Below are positions 1-8,670 of a stretch of 33,031 nt of DNA, piece by piece (the stretch's first letter is position 1; the number at the start of each line of letters is the position of its first letter). The position numbers and the translations under genes were made by a program. The notes under the pieces are model-generated. The model saw only the letters and a list, made by a program, of their open reading frames with translations. It was not told the origin of the DNA and searched no databases. Where the stretch lies: the NCBI GenBank assembly GCA_004020365.1, contig SAQR01000041.1:1-33031 (forward strand), read 5' to 3'. Origin of the DNA: Mesorhizobium sp. Its GTDB lineage: Bacteria; Pseudomonadota; Alphaproteobacteria; Rhizobiales; Rhizobiaceae.

Positions 1-1
1 G

Positions 2-1033
2 AGGCTGGCGGCGCGTGAAGTCGAGCGCCAGCACGGCCAGTTGCGGCGGGGCGTTAACAGGCGCACCAGCCATGTCGTGTTCGGCCGCACACTTCTGGCC
101 AAGGCCGGGGATGCCGAGATCGAGCGCCGCGTCGCCGCCGAGCGTGCGGTGGGGCGCAAGCTGATCAGCGAAAACGGTTTTTTGCGTCTGCTCGGGCTGA
201 TCAAGGCGCCGGAGGCCTCGGCGCTGCCGCGGCAGTCGCTTCTCGGCCAGTCGCGACTGGCCGCATCCGACCTCGACCTGTTGTCGCTCTTCGATGCCTT
301 CGAGCATGATTGCGAACCCTATTCGTTTCGCGATTTGATCCTGGCCCGCAAATATGCCGGGCTGATTGCCGGCGGCGCCTCGTGGGGCGCGATCGCGCGC
401 TCGGTGCACCGCTGCGGTCCGATCGCCTCGCTGACCGCCAAGTCACTGAATGTCGGCTCGCAGCATGGGCGCGCCGATCAGATCTACCTCGAAGGCGGCC
501 AGAGCGAACTCGACGGCCAGTTGCTGTTCGATTTGGGATCGCCCGATGACGACACGCTGGAAGAACTGTTCGCCGACGCTGAAGCGGCGGAAGAGGCTGA
601 AGACCACGAGCAGGCGGCGGCACTCTACCAGCGCTGCCTGGCCATCGACCCGAGCGATGCGATCGCCGCCTTCAACCGCGCCAACTGCCTGCGCGCCGCC
701 GGCCGTGTGAATGAGGCGGCGCACGACTATGCCCGCGCCATAAAACTCGACCCTGGCTTTGTCGAGGCTTGGTTCAATCTGGCCGGGCTGATGAGCGATG
801 AGGGCCGCGACGCCTCGGCGCGACGGCATCTGCAGAAGGCGATCGCGCTCGATGCCAATTATGCCGATGCGGTGTTCAACCTGGCAAGGCTGGAGTTCGA
901 CACCGGCAACCTTGTCGAGGCGCGGCGAAACTGGGCGCGCTATCTCGAACTCGACGCCAGCTCCGAATGGGCGCGGATGGCGGCCAAGGGTATTCAGTTC
1001 ATCGATTTGCAACTGGCGCGGAAGTCGGGGTGA
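2..1033 (+). CDS. TPR-repeat protein, 5' end missing
   Basis: The reading frame is open from base 2, so the gene begins before the window; the TTG at 41 is only an internal codon. The first visible part (THVVFGRTLL...AEIERRV...GFLRLLG) looks weakly like the end of a BRCT-type fold. A helical stretch follows (FRDLILARKYAGLIAGGASW) that resembles a MerR-like DNA-binding segment. From about residue 190 to the end run three or four TPR-type helical pairs (A-x-x-x-Y-x-R-A-I-x-L-D-P pattern, with FNRANCL, WFNLAGL and VFNLARL as successive A-helices). TPRs mediate protein-protein contacts, so this is probably a soluble scaffold or regulator. The next gene starts 55 bases downstream on the same strand. 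The N-terminal domain assignments are tentative; the TPR call is solid. Confidence 0.75.
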   Translation, partial: RLAAREVERQHGQLRRGVNRRTSHVVFGRTLLAKAGDAEIERRVAAERAVGRKLISENGFLRLLGLIKAPEASALPRQSLLGQSRLAASDLDLLSLFDAFEHDCEPYSFRDLILARKYAGLIAGGASWGAIARSVHRCGPIASLTAKSLNVGSQHGRADQIYLEGGQSELDGQLLFDLGSPDDDTLEELFADAEAAEEAEDHEQAAALYQRCLAIDPSDAIAAFNRANCLRAAGRVNEAAHDYARAIKLDPGFVEAWFNLAGLMSDEGRDASARRHLQKAIALDANYADAVFNLARLEFDTGNLVEARRNWARYLELDASSEWARMAAKGIQFIDLQLARKSG

Positions 1034-1088
1034 GGGCTCGTTTGGTCGCGCTTGGGACGGAACGCGGCCTTCATAAGTGGGCCGACCC

Positions 1089-1733
1089 ATGACCACCTTC
1101 CTCTTCGACGGCCCAGACACCGCTCCCATCACCATCCTGCTCGCCCATGGCGCCGGCGCGCCGATGGATTCTGCCTCGATGACCGCCACCGCAAAAGCGC
1201 TGGCCGAAGCCGGGTTCCGCGTCGCGCGCTTCGAGTTCCACTACATGGCGGCCCGCCGCTACGGACATCGCAGGCCGCCGCCGCGCGCCGAGACGGTGAA
1301 CCCGGAATACACCAAGGCGATCGCTGACCTCAGGGCGAAGGGCGTGAAGGGGCCGCTCATCATCGGCGGCAAATCGATGGGCGGCCGCGTCGCCTCGATG
1401 ATCGCCGACGAGATGTTTTCCAAGGGCGAGATTTCAGGGCTGCTTTGTCTGGGCTATCCCTTCCATCCGCCGGGCAAACCGACGCAGCTTCGGACAAAAC
1501 ACCTCGCCGATCTCAAGACGCCGACATTGATTTTTCAGGGCACACGCGATGAGTTCGGGACGCCGGACGAGGTCGCGACCTACGATCTTTCCGACCGCAT
1601 CGAAATCGTCTGGCTGGAGGACGGCGACCACGATTTGAAGCCGCGCAAGAGCATCTCCGGCTTTTCCGCCGCCGATCATCTGAAGTCACTCGCTGATGCG
1701 GTGAAGGCGTGGACCGAGCGCATCGTGCGCTGA
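1089..1733 (+). CDS. alpha/beta hydrolase (dienelactone hydrolase / KANL3-Tex30-like)
   Basis: A small serine hydrolase of 214 residues. It has the oxyanion-side motif LLAHGAGAPMDS near residues 18-28, the nucleophile elbow GGKSMGGR with Ser96, an acid in GTRDEFG (Asp154) and a histidine in EDGDHDLKP (His181), so the Ser-Asp-His triad is complete. The motif set and short length match the bacterial family related to Tex30/KANL3 and dienelactone hydrolases; the substrate is unknown. I chose the ATG at 1089 because the family normally starts just before the first beta strand (MTTFLFDGP). An in-frame GTG at 1077 would add four residues. The gene lies 9 bases upstream of the exonuclease III gene and is probably cotranscribed with it. 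Confidence 0.85.
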   Translation: MTTFLFDGPDTAPITILLAHGAGAPMDSASMTATAKALAEAGFRVARFEFHYMAARRYGHRRPPPRAETVNPEYTKAIADLRAKGVKGPLIIGGKSMGGRVASMIADEMFSKGEISGLLCLGYPFHPPGKPTQLRTKHLADLKTPTLIFQGTRDEFGTPDEVATYDLSDRIEIVWLEDGDHDLKPRKSISGFSAADHLKSLADAVKAWTERIVR

Positions 1734-1742
1734 AGCAGGCCG

Positions 1743-2513
1743 ATGAAGATCGCCACCTTCAACGTCAACAACATCAACGGCCGGCTGCAAAATCTGCTCG
1801 CCTGGCTGACTGTCGCCAAGCCCGACATCGTCTGCCTGCAGGAGCTGAAGGCAAGGCAGACGCAGTTTCCGCGCACAGCACTCGCCGCAGCCGGCTATGG
1901 CGCGGTTTGGGTGGGGCAGCCGACCTGGAACGGCGTCGCCATTCTTTCGCGCGGCTCGGAGCCGGTGCTGACCCGCGAGGCGCTGCCCGGCGACGACAGC
2001 GACAACCAGGCCCGCTACATCGAGGCGGCGGTCAGCGGCATCGTCATCGCCTGCCTCTATGCGCCGAACGGCAACCCGCAGCCCGGCCCGAAATTCCAGT
2101 ACAAACTTGCCTGGCACCAACGGTTGAACGCCCATGCGGCGGAACTGTTCGACACTGGCCTGCCGGTGGTGCTGGCCGGCGACTACAACATCGTGCCCGA
2201 GCCGCGCGACATCTATCCGACCCGCTCCTATGACGACAATGCGCTGGTGCAGCCGGAAAGCCGCGCCGCCTTCGCGGCGCTGCTCGACCAGGGCTGGCTA
2301 GATGCGCTGCGTAAGAAGCATCCGAAGGAGACGCTCTACACATTCTGGGATTATCGCCGCAACCGCTGGCCGCGCGACGCCGGCCTGCGGCTCGACCATA
2401 TATTGCTATCCAAGAAACTGGCGCGCCGGCTGGCCGCGGCAGGCATCGACCGCGACGTCCGCGGCGAGCCCGGCGCCAGCGACCACGCGCCGGTGTGGGT
2501 GGAATTGCGGTGA
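1743..2513 (+). CDS. xth: exodeoxyribonuclease III (AP endonuclease family)
   Basis: A 256-residue enzyme of the ExoIII/APE1 endonuclease-exonuclease-phosphatase fold, which cleaves DNA 5' of abasic sites and removes 3' blocks in base excision repair. Visible motifs in order: MKIATFNVNNINGR at the N-terminus (Asn7 metal-site region), CLQELK with metal ligand Glu34, YAPNGNP, GDYNIVPEPRDIY (Asp/Asn catalytic pair), LRLDHILLS, and the terminal SDHAPVWVEL with the catalytic Asp-His. Length and motif spacing are normal for the family. The ATG at 1743 lies 9 bases after the stop of the hydrolase gene, which suggests an operon. The 3' end faces the minus-strand GFA gene across a pair of inverted palindromic repeats. 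Confidence 0.95.
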   Translation: MKIATFNVNNINGRLQNLLAWLTVAKPDIVCLQELKARQTQFPRTALAAAGYGAVWVGQPTWNGVAILSRGSEPVLTREALPGDDSDNQARYIEAAVSGIVIACLYAPNGNPQPGPKFQYKLAWHQRLNAHAAELFDTGLPVVLAGDYNIVPEPRDIYPTRSYDDNALVQPESRAAFAALLDQGWLDALRKKHPKETLYTFWDYRRNRWPRDAGLRLDHILLSKKLARRLAAAGIDRDVRGEPGASDHAPVWVELR

Positions 2514-2547
2514 GGGGTGGACAGATCGCGGTCGCTTTTCTCCAGCG

Positions 2548-2626
2548 TTGAGAAGTTGGCGCTGTCGGGGACGCTGCCGATCTCCCCCCTCGTGGGGGAG
2601 ATGCCCGGCAGGGCAGAGGGGGGCGC
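2548..2626 (+). repeat. rhizobial palindromic intergenic repeat A, copy 1
   Basis: The core CTCCCCCCTCGTGGGGGAG (from 2582) is a near-perfect hairpin followed by a CCGGCAGGGCAGAGGGGGGCG arm. The same unit recurs inverted at 2717-2770 and in direct orientation at 3327-3406. Copies 1 and 3 also share a leader beginning GTTGA-(G/A)-(A/C)AGTTGGCGC, so the repeat unit is about 80 bases. It lies between the convergent xth and GFA genes. Confidence 0.85.
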
Positions 2627-2716
2627 CGTAGAGCGCCAACCTTTGCTCTAACCTCATTCTCAAGAGGAACCAGTCTGCGGCGTAACTACGAATGGCTGCA
2701 AGGCCGGCGGGACAGC

Positions 2717-2770
2717 GCCCCCCTCTGTCCTGCCGGACATCTCCCCCACAAGGGGGGAGATTGGCCTTCA
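2717..2770 (-). repeat. palindromic intergenic repeat A, copy 2 (inverted)
   Basis: This is an inverted copy of the unit at 2548. It runs CGCCCCCCTCTGTCC, then CTCCCCCACAAGGGGGGAG. With copy 1 it makes an inverted pair separated by about 90 bases, capable of a long stem in RNA from either strand. The position between two converging genes would suit bidirectional termination or mRNA 3'-end protection, although there is no U tract. Confidence 0.85.
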
Positions 2771-2798
2771 TTGACGCTTTCGCCACATCATGCAACCG

Positions 2799-3266
2799 TC
2801 AGCCCGGTCGCGCCCCTTGGCGTGCAAATGCCTCGATCAATGGCGCATACCCCTCAAGGTCGGGTTGAGTGGCGAAGCTGTGGCTGGCGGCGGTCGTCGC
2901 CCAGGGCAGCTTTTCCGACGTGAAGACCTCGACGAAGGGCACATACCAATGATGCTGGTCGAGCATGGTCGCGCGAACGTTGACGAAGAAGTCCAGGCCG
3001 TGCGGATGCGTGAACATCCAGTTCTTGCAGTGCGGGCAATAGACTTGCCGGTGCGGGCCATGCATGCCGCCGACCACCGGCTCGCCTTGCGTAACGCTGA
3101 AGCCGCTGCTTGGCACCGCCATGGTCAGGGAATAAGCACTCGCGCTCAGCTTCTGACAGCCGGTGCAATGACAGGCCATTGTCAGCAAGGGCGGCGCACT
3201 TATGCGAAAGCGTATCCCGCCGCACAGGCAGCCGCCGTCCCAGGGTAATTTCCACTCATCCATCAT
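2799..3266 (-). CDS. GFA-family (glutathione-dependent formaldehyde-activating-like) zinc protein
   Basis: A 155-residue protein with the cysteine pattern of the GFA/CENP-V family: GGCLCGGIRF (Cys13, Cys15), ACHCTGCQK (Cys32, Cys34, Cys37) and CPHCKNWMF (Cys77, Cys80). Seven cysteines ligate two zinc ions in this family. Founding members were proposed to catalyse glutathione-formaldehyde adduct formation, but most homologues have no proven reaction. The start is the first of two adjacent ATGs (3264-3266 and 3261-3263) preceded by a GAGG Shine-Dalgarno. The open frame runs much further upstream, but that part crosses the palindromic repeat and has no family similarity. The gene is divergent from the amidase and convergent with xth. 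Confidence 0.9.
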   Translation of the reverse strand: MMDEWKLPWDGGCLCGGIRFRISAPPLLTMACHCTGCQKLSASAYSLTMAVPSSGFSVTQGEPVVGGMHGPHRQVYCPHCKNWMFTHPHGLDFFVNVRATMLDQHHWYVPFVEVFTSEKLPWATTAASHSFATQPDLEGYAPLIEAFARQGARPG

Positions 3267-3326
3267 TTGGCCTCGGTGCTGAGTTCCCTGCCAAGCGATT
3301 CTAGCGCACAACCGGGGTCCCGCAAT

Positions 3327-3406
3327 GTTGAACAGTTGGCGCCGCCGCCGACGCCGCCAATCTCCCCCCTCGTGGGGGAGATGCCCGGCAGGGCAGAGGG
3401 GGGCGC
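3327..3406 (+). repeat. palindromic intergenic repeat A, copy 3
   Basis: A direct-orientation copy with the same hairpin core as at 2582 and the same leader (GTTGAACAGTTGGCGCCGCC). It lies in the 204-base spacer between the divergent GFA and amidase starts, so it would be transcribed in the 5' leader of the amidase mRNA if the promoter is upstream of it. Confidence 0.85.
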
Positions 3407-3470
3407 GAAGGATCGCGACCTGTACAACAGCGGTGCGAGGCCGCATCGTCGCCCCATGCAGGGACCGAAC

Positions 3471-5483
3471 ATGACGACCGATCTCCACATCGTCGAGGCA
3501 TCGATCGCAGAGCTGCGGCGGGCGCTCGATGACGGCACCGTCACCAGCGTCGAGCTGGTCGGCGCCTGCCTGCGGCGGATCGCCTACTACGATCGCCACG
3601 GCATCACCCTCAACGCCGTTCCCGTGCTCAATCCAAAAATGTTCGAGGAGGCGGCCGCGTCCGACCGGCGCCGCAGGAACGGTGCTGCGCTCGGGCCGCT
3701 GGACGGCATTCCCTACACCGCCAAGGACAGCTACAAGGTATCAGGCCTGACAGTGGCCGCCGGCTCGCCGGCCTTCGAGCATCTCATCGCCAACGAAGAC
3801 GCCTCCACCATTGCGCGGCTGCGGGCTGGCGGTGCGGTGCTGATCGGACTGACCAATATGCCGCCGATGGCCAATGGCGGCATGCAGCGCGGCGTCTACG
3901 GAAGGGCGGAAAGCCCCTACAATGCCGATTACCTGACCGCCGCCTTCGCGTCGGGCTCGTCGAATGGCTCCGGCACCGCGACCGCCGCCAGCTTCGCCGC
4001 CTTCGGACTTGGCGAGGAGACATGGTCGTCAGGCCGTGCGCCGGCGTCGAACAACGCGCTGGTCGCCTACACGCCGTCGCGCGGCGTCATTTCGGTGCGC
4101 GGCAACTGGCCGCTGGTGCCAACGATGGACGTGGTGGTGCCGCACACGCGCAGCGTGCCCGACATGCTCGAACTGCTCGACGTGATCGTCGCCGACGACC
4201 CGGACACACGAGGCGATTTCTGGCGTGCGCAGCCTTGGGTGGCGCTGCCGAAGAGCTCGGACGTACGGCCGCCACGCTACACCGACCTCGCGTTGGAGGG
4301 AGCGCTGCAAGGCGTGCGGCTTGGCGTGCCCCGCATGTATATCGGCCGCGATACGGACGTTGCGATCCAGACCCGCGCCTCGGTGCTGGAACTGTGGCAG
4401 CAGGCGGCGGCCAATCTGCGGCGGCTCGGCGCAGATGTGGTCGAGGTCGAATTTCCCGTCGTCTCCAACTACGAGCGCGATCGGCCGGGGGCCAAAAACA
4501 TGGTCGATCGCGGGCTGGTGCCGGAAGAATTCGCCGAGCGCGAGATCTGGGACCTGTGCGTCTTCGCCTGGGACGATTTCCTGCGCGCCAATGCCGACCC
4601 TGTCATCCCCGATCTCGCGTCGGTCGACGGCGCAAAAATCTTTCCGCAGCCGCCAGGCACGCTGCCGGACCGTTATGAGGACAGTTTTGATGTGGCGGAA
4701 TATGTCGGGCGGGCCAAGCGCGGCGTCACGCCATTCCAGGCCATTCCCGAACTGGAGGCTGGCCTGAAAGGCCTGGAGGCGACGCGGCGCATCGATTTCG
4801 AGGATTGGCTCGACGCGCAGCGGCTCGACGCCGTGGTGTTTCCCGCCGTCGCCGATGTCGGGCCGGCCGATGCGGATGTCAACGAAGCGTCCGCGGCGCT
4901 GGCCTGGCGCAACGGCACCTGGGTCGCCAACGGCAATCTGGTGTGGCGCCATCTCGGTATTCCGACCGTCACCGTGCCGATGGGCACGATGGCCGATATC
5001 GGCATGCCGGTCGGCCTAACCTTTGCCGGCAAGGCCTATGACGACACCCGGCTGCTGCAACTGGCCGGCGACTTCGAGCGTTTTGGCGAGCGCCGCAGCC
5101 GGCCGCCACGCACGCCGGAACTTCCCGACGATGTTTTTTTCGCCCGGCCTGACCCAGGCCGGCCCGGCGAGAGGCCGCCGCTGAGCGTCGCGCTTGCCGT
5201 CGAGACGCGGCATGCCGGTGATCAGGATGAGATAACCATCATGCTCGACATCGATGGCGAGGCCGGAACCGACACTCTTGTGAAGGTTCATGTCAACGGC
5301 GAGCCTGTCACCATGCAGCAGACCGGCGCGCGCTTGACCGGGCGTGCGGTCGTGCCGGCCAACGAGCATAAGAGGAGCCACAGCGTCTGGCGTGGCTCGT
5401 ACGGCTCGATCGTCACCGCCGTCGTGCGTCTTGAAGACGGGCGCGCCGCCGGCGCCTACATGGTGACCGGCGGGATCGGGTGA
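3471..5483 (+). CDS. amidase-signature family hydrolase with C-terminal extension
   Basis: A 670-residue amidase-signature enzyme, hydrolysing a carboxamide to acid and ammonia. The Ser-cisSer-Lys triad can be placed: Lys85 in IPYTAKDSYK, the Gly/Ser loop SGSSNGSGTA (161-170) holding the cis-serine, and Ser187 as likely nucleophile in GEETWSSGRAPA. The last motif departs from the usual GTDTGGSIRIPA (Trp-Ser replaces Gly-Gly), so the oxyanion loop is unusual. After about residue 560 the catalytic domain ends, and some 100 further residues (VALAVETRHAGDQDEITIML to the end) look beta-rich and are not part of the standard enzyme. I chose the ATG at 3471 for its AGGGA Shine-Dalgarno 7 bases upstream; the frame is open back to 3267. 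The substrate is unknown. Confidence 0.88.
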   Translation: MTTDLHIVEASIAELRRALDDGTVTSVELVGACLRRIAYYDRHGITLNAVPVLNPKMFEEAAASDRRRRNGAALGPLDGIPYTAKDSYKVSGLTVAAGSPAFEHLIANEDASTIARLRAGGAVLIGLTNMPPMANGGMQRGVYGRAESPYNADYLTAAFASGSSNGSGTATAASFAAFGLGEETWSSGRAPASNNALVAYTPSRGVISVRGNWPLVPTMDVVVPHTRSVPDMLELLDVIVADDPDTRGDFWRAQPWVALPKSSDVRPPRYTDLALEGALQGVRLGVPRMYIGRDTDVAIQTRASVLELWQQAAANLRRLGADVVEVEFPVVSNYERDRPGAKNMVDRGLVPEEFAEREIWDLCVFAWDDFLRANADPVIPDLASVDGAKIFPQPPGTLPDRYEDSFDVAEYVGRAKRGVTPFQAIPELEAGLKGLEATRRIDFEDWLDAQRLDAVVFPAVADVGPADADVNEASAALAWRNGTWVANGNLVWRHLGIPTVTVPMGTMADIGMPVGLTFAGKAYDDTRLLQLAGDFERFGERRSRPPRTPELPDDVFFARPDPGRPGERPPLSVALAVETRHAGDQDEITIMLDIDGEAGTDTLVKVHVNGEPVTMQQTGARLTGRAVVPANEHKRSHSVWRGSYGSIVTAVVRLEDGRAAGAYMVTGGIG

Positions 5484-5523
5484 CCATCGCTTGTGCGGCG
5501 CGCCGTCTGCGGTCGGCTTCGCG

Positions 5524-5853
5524 TCACTTCGGCTTGCAGGGGTCGGCCTTGGCCGCTGCTGTCTTCTCGCCCTCCTGCTGCGCCTCGACATCCTGCTGCG
5601 AGGTGGCAAGGTTTTTATCGCCACCGGCTTCCCTCTCGGCAAGCGGCATGGTGTTGCCGGTCTTGTTGGCCGGGCCGCCCTCTACCCTGTTACCGGTATT
5701 CGCTTCGGTTTCGAGGGGCGCGCGCGTTGCGTCTTTTGCGACGCCTGATTGAGCTTCGATCGATGCGGTCGTCTCATGGCAGGTGGCGCTTGCTGTGCCG
5801 GCCGTCAGGCCGATCATTGAGGTGGCGAGCAAAATAGCGGTTAGGGTCTTCAT
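5524..5853 (-). CDS. small exported hypothetical protein
   Basis: A 109-residue protein with a clear Sec signal peptide: MKT, a hydrophobic stretch LTAILLATSMIGLTAG, and a probable signal peptidase cut after TASA near residue 23. The mature part is hydrophilic and low in complexity, rich in Ala, Glu, Lys and Thr, with one cysteine close to the cut site and one near the C-terminus (CKPK). I recognise no domain. A very strong Shine-Dalgarno (AAGGAGG) lies 4-5 bases before the ATG, which supports expression. The gene converges on the amidase with only 40 bases between the stops and no clear terminator. It is probably a periplasmic protein of unknown role. Confidence 0.7.
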   Translation of the reverse strand: MKTLTAILLATSMIGLTAGTASATCHETTASIEAQSGVAKDATRAPLETEANTGNRVEGGPANKTGNTMPLAEREAGGDKNLATSQQDVEAQQEGEKTAAAKADPCKPK

Positions 5854-6112
5854 CTCGTCCTCCTTCGTTGTTTGAGGTCATCTTTTTAAACTGCCGGCAC
5901 TATCTGAGGTTCCGCTAATTCAGTTCGAACCTCGAACCCGAACCGGGAGCCAAGTAAACCAAAAGTTGTACCGGCGCAGCCGTTGCTCGACGTGGTACTT
6001 GCGCCGCTCCTAAAACAATGAGATGCTGGTTTTGGGTTATTGGGTAACGAGTGTTGGGGTAGGGAGAAGGCGTCTCGACTGTTGTAAGTTCGGGGACGGC
6101 TTTGAGAAATTC

Positions 6113-6358
6113 ATGGGTGTTCTGCGTTTCCTGGTGGGCATGCTCACCATGTCGTCCGTCGTGGCGATGTCGACTTATTGGGCAACGGGTTCAATCTGGA
6201 AGGCGACCGGCGGGATGGTCATTGCCTTGATCGTTTTGCAGGTTGGCTATGTTGTCTACTTCCTCTGGGCGGTCTATGGGCCCGGCGCGGAAGCCGCAGG
6301 CGCTGATCCTCCCGAGAGTATTGCCTGGCTCGACCATGGAGCTGGTGTCCGGCTCTAG
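6113..6358 (+). CDS. ExoX/SyrA-like exopolysaccharide production repressor family protein
   Basis: An 81-residue membrane peptide. Two hydrophobic segments can be seen: VLRFLVGMLTMSSVVAMSTY (about 3-22) and MVIALIVLQVGYVVYFLWAVY (about 34-54), separated by YWATGSIWKATGG. This layout and the LQVGYVVYFLW segment match the small rhizobial ExoX/SyrA family, inner-membrane proteins that modulate exopolysaccharide synthesis, in ExoX's case by lowering it. The tail after residue 56 (GPGAEAAGADPPESIAWLDH) is soluble and variable. The open frame begins at 6023, but the ATG at 6113 gives the family-typical start; its Shine-Dalgarno is weak. The stop codon lies inside the first bases of the downstream intergenic repeat. 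No exo genes are in the window. Confidence 0.7.
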   Translation: MGVLRFLVGMLTMSSVVAMSTYWATGSIWKATGGMVIALIVLQVGYVVYFLWAVYGPGAEAAGADPPESIAWLDHGAGVRL

Positions 6359-6461
6359 CGCGCTTTGCAGCCAAGTGGAATCACTTGGCGTCGCAGAAAT
6401 GCAGCTGAAACAAATAGACGGAGCGGGATGCCCAATTTGGTTTGAACGCATCCGCTCTAGC
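6354..6461. repeat. rhizobial intergenic repeat with CCAAGTG hairpin
   Basis: The unit is bounded by CTCTAGC at both ends (6353-6359 and 6455-6461). Inside is a perfect hairpin, CCAAGTG-GAAT-CACTTGG (6371-6388), followed by GCGTCGCAGAAATGC and AACAAATAGACGGAGCGG. I recognise this as a dispersed Mesorhizobium-type element, though this is the only copy here. It supplies the TAG stop codon of the ExoX-like gene. The rest of the spacer up to 6651 shows no gene I can support. Confidence 0.55.
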
Positions 6462-6651
6462 TGTGACCCGAAGGCTATCAGTTCGGGACCGGTCCGTTCC
6501 GGGAATGTCCATTGGACGTTCCGCAGGGTCAGCCAACCATATCAGCCCGGCTCGGACAATTGGCACGCAGCCTTCATGCCTTGCGGGCTTTCGCAGGCGC
6601 CGCCTATCGCGTATTGGCGCGGGGAAAATCCCTTGGGCGCGCGTGAAAAGC

Positions 6652-8274
<1,623 letters not shown>

Positions 8275-8289
8275 GCTGCCGCGAGGAAG

Positions 8290-8304
8290 GCCGAGCGGCT
8301 CGGC
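8290..8304 (+). terminator. possible hairpin terminator after the ABC-F gene
   Basis: A perfect 6-bp stem, GCCGAG-CGG-CTCGGC, lies 16 bases after the stop codon. There is no T run behind it, so intrinsic termination is uncertain; it may only stabilise the mRNA end. Confidence 0.35.
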
Positions 8305-8405
8305 GTCGTTGGCCTGAGGGGGGCGGGACTGGCGCCGAGCCTAACCGGTTGGGGGGTAGATCACCGGCCAGATAAATACATACTCTTAAGCTAATTTAAG
8401 CGCAA

Positions 8406-8424
8406 GCTAATGTTATGCATTAGC
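8406..8424. promoter_or_regulatory. AT-rich palindrome upstream of the mscS-like gene
   Basis: A perfect inverted repeat, GCTAATG-TTATG-CATTAGC, lies in a short AT-rich patch (about 8370-8425) inside otherwise GC-rich sequence; a second small one, CTTAA...TTAAG, is just upstream. An operator or promoter region is plausible. No convincing -35/-10 pair can be assigned. Confidence 0.3.
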
Positions 8425-8435
8425 GCTCTCCAGCG

Positions 8436-8577
8436 GTTGTTTCTCAATGGATGTTTTCCGGCCGGCCGCTTCCCGGCCGCGCGCTTGAGCCGGTGCTGGA
8501 ACTGGCGCCAGAGGGCATCCGTGGCGGCGGCTGACAGGTCGAGCGCACCGGCCAGAGGCGCTGGGACTGCGGAGGCG
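8436..8577 (+). pseudogene. decayed duplicate of the 3' end of the ABC-F gene
   Basis: This stretch matches the last ~130 bases of the ABC-F gene (8130-8270). Compare GGTGCTGGAACTGGCGCC here (8492) with GGTGCTGGAACTGACGCC there (8177); GTCGAGCGCACCGGCCAG (8538) with GTCGAGCGAACAGGGCAG (8232); and GGACTGCGGAG with GGGCTGCGGAG at the end. Read in frame it gives VLELAPEGIRGGG, then a stop, then VERTGQ, against VLELTPEGIHTYGGG...VERTGQ. It carries small deletions and a stop, so it is a remnant. It lies in the leader of the mscS-like gene. Confidence 0.75.
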
Positions 8578-8670
8578 CAAAGCGGGGGCGCTGAAGGCGT
8601 CTCGATCGCCGGCTTGACCCTTCACCAGGCCGGCGACATTGTGCGGCCAGTCCATAACGGTCGTGTGGAA

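Noticed and set aside
3267-3599. N-terminal extensions of the GFA frame (to 3599) and of the amidase frame (from 3267)
   Set aside because: Both run through palindromic repeat A and lack family similarity; Shine-Dalgarno sites favour starts at 3266 (minus) and 3471 (plus).
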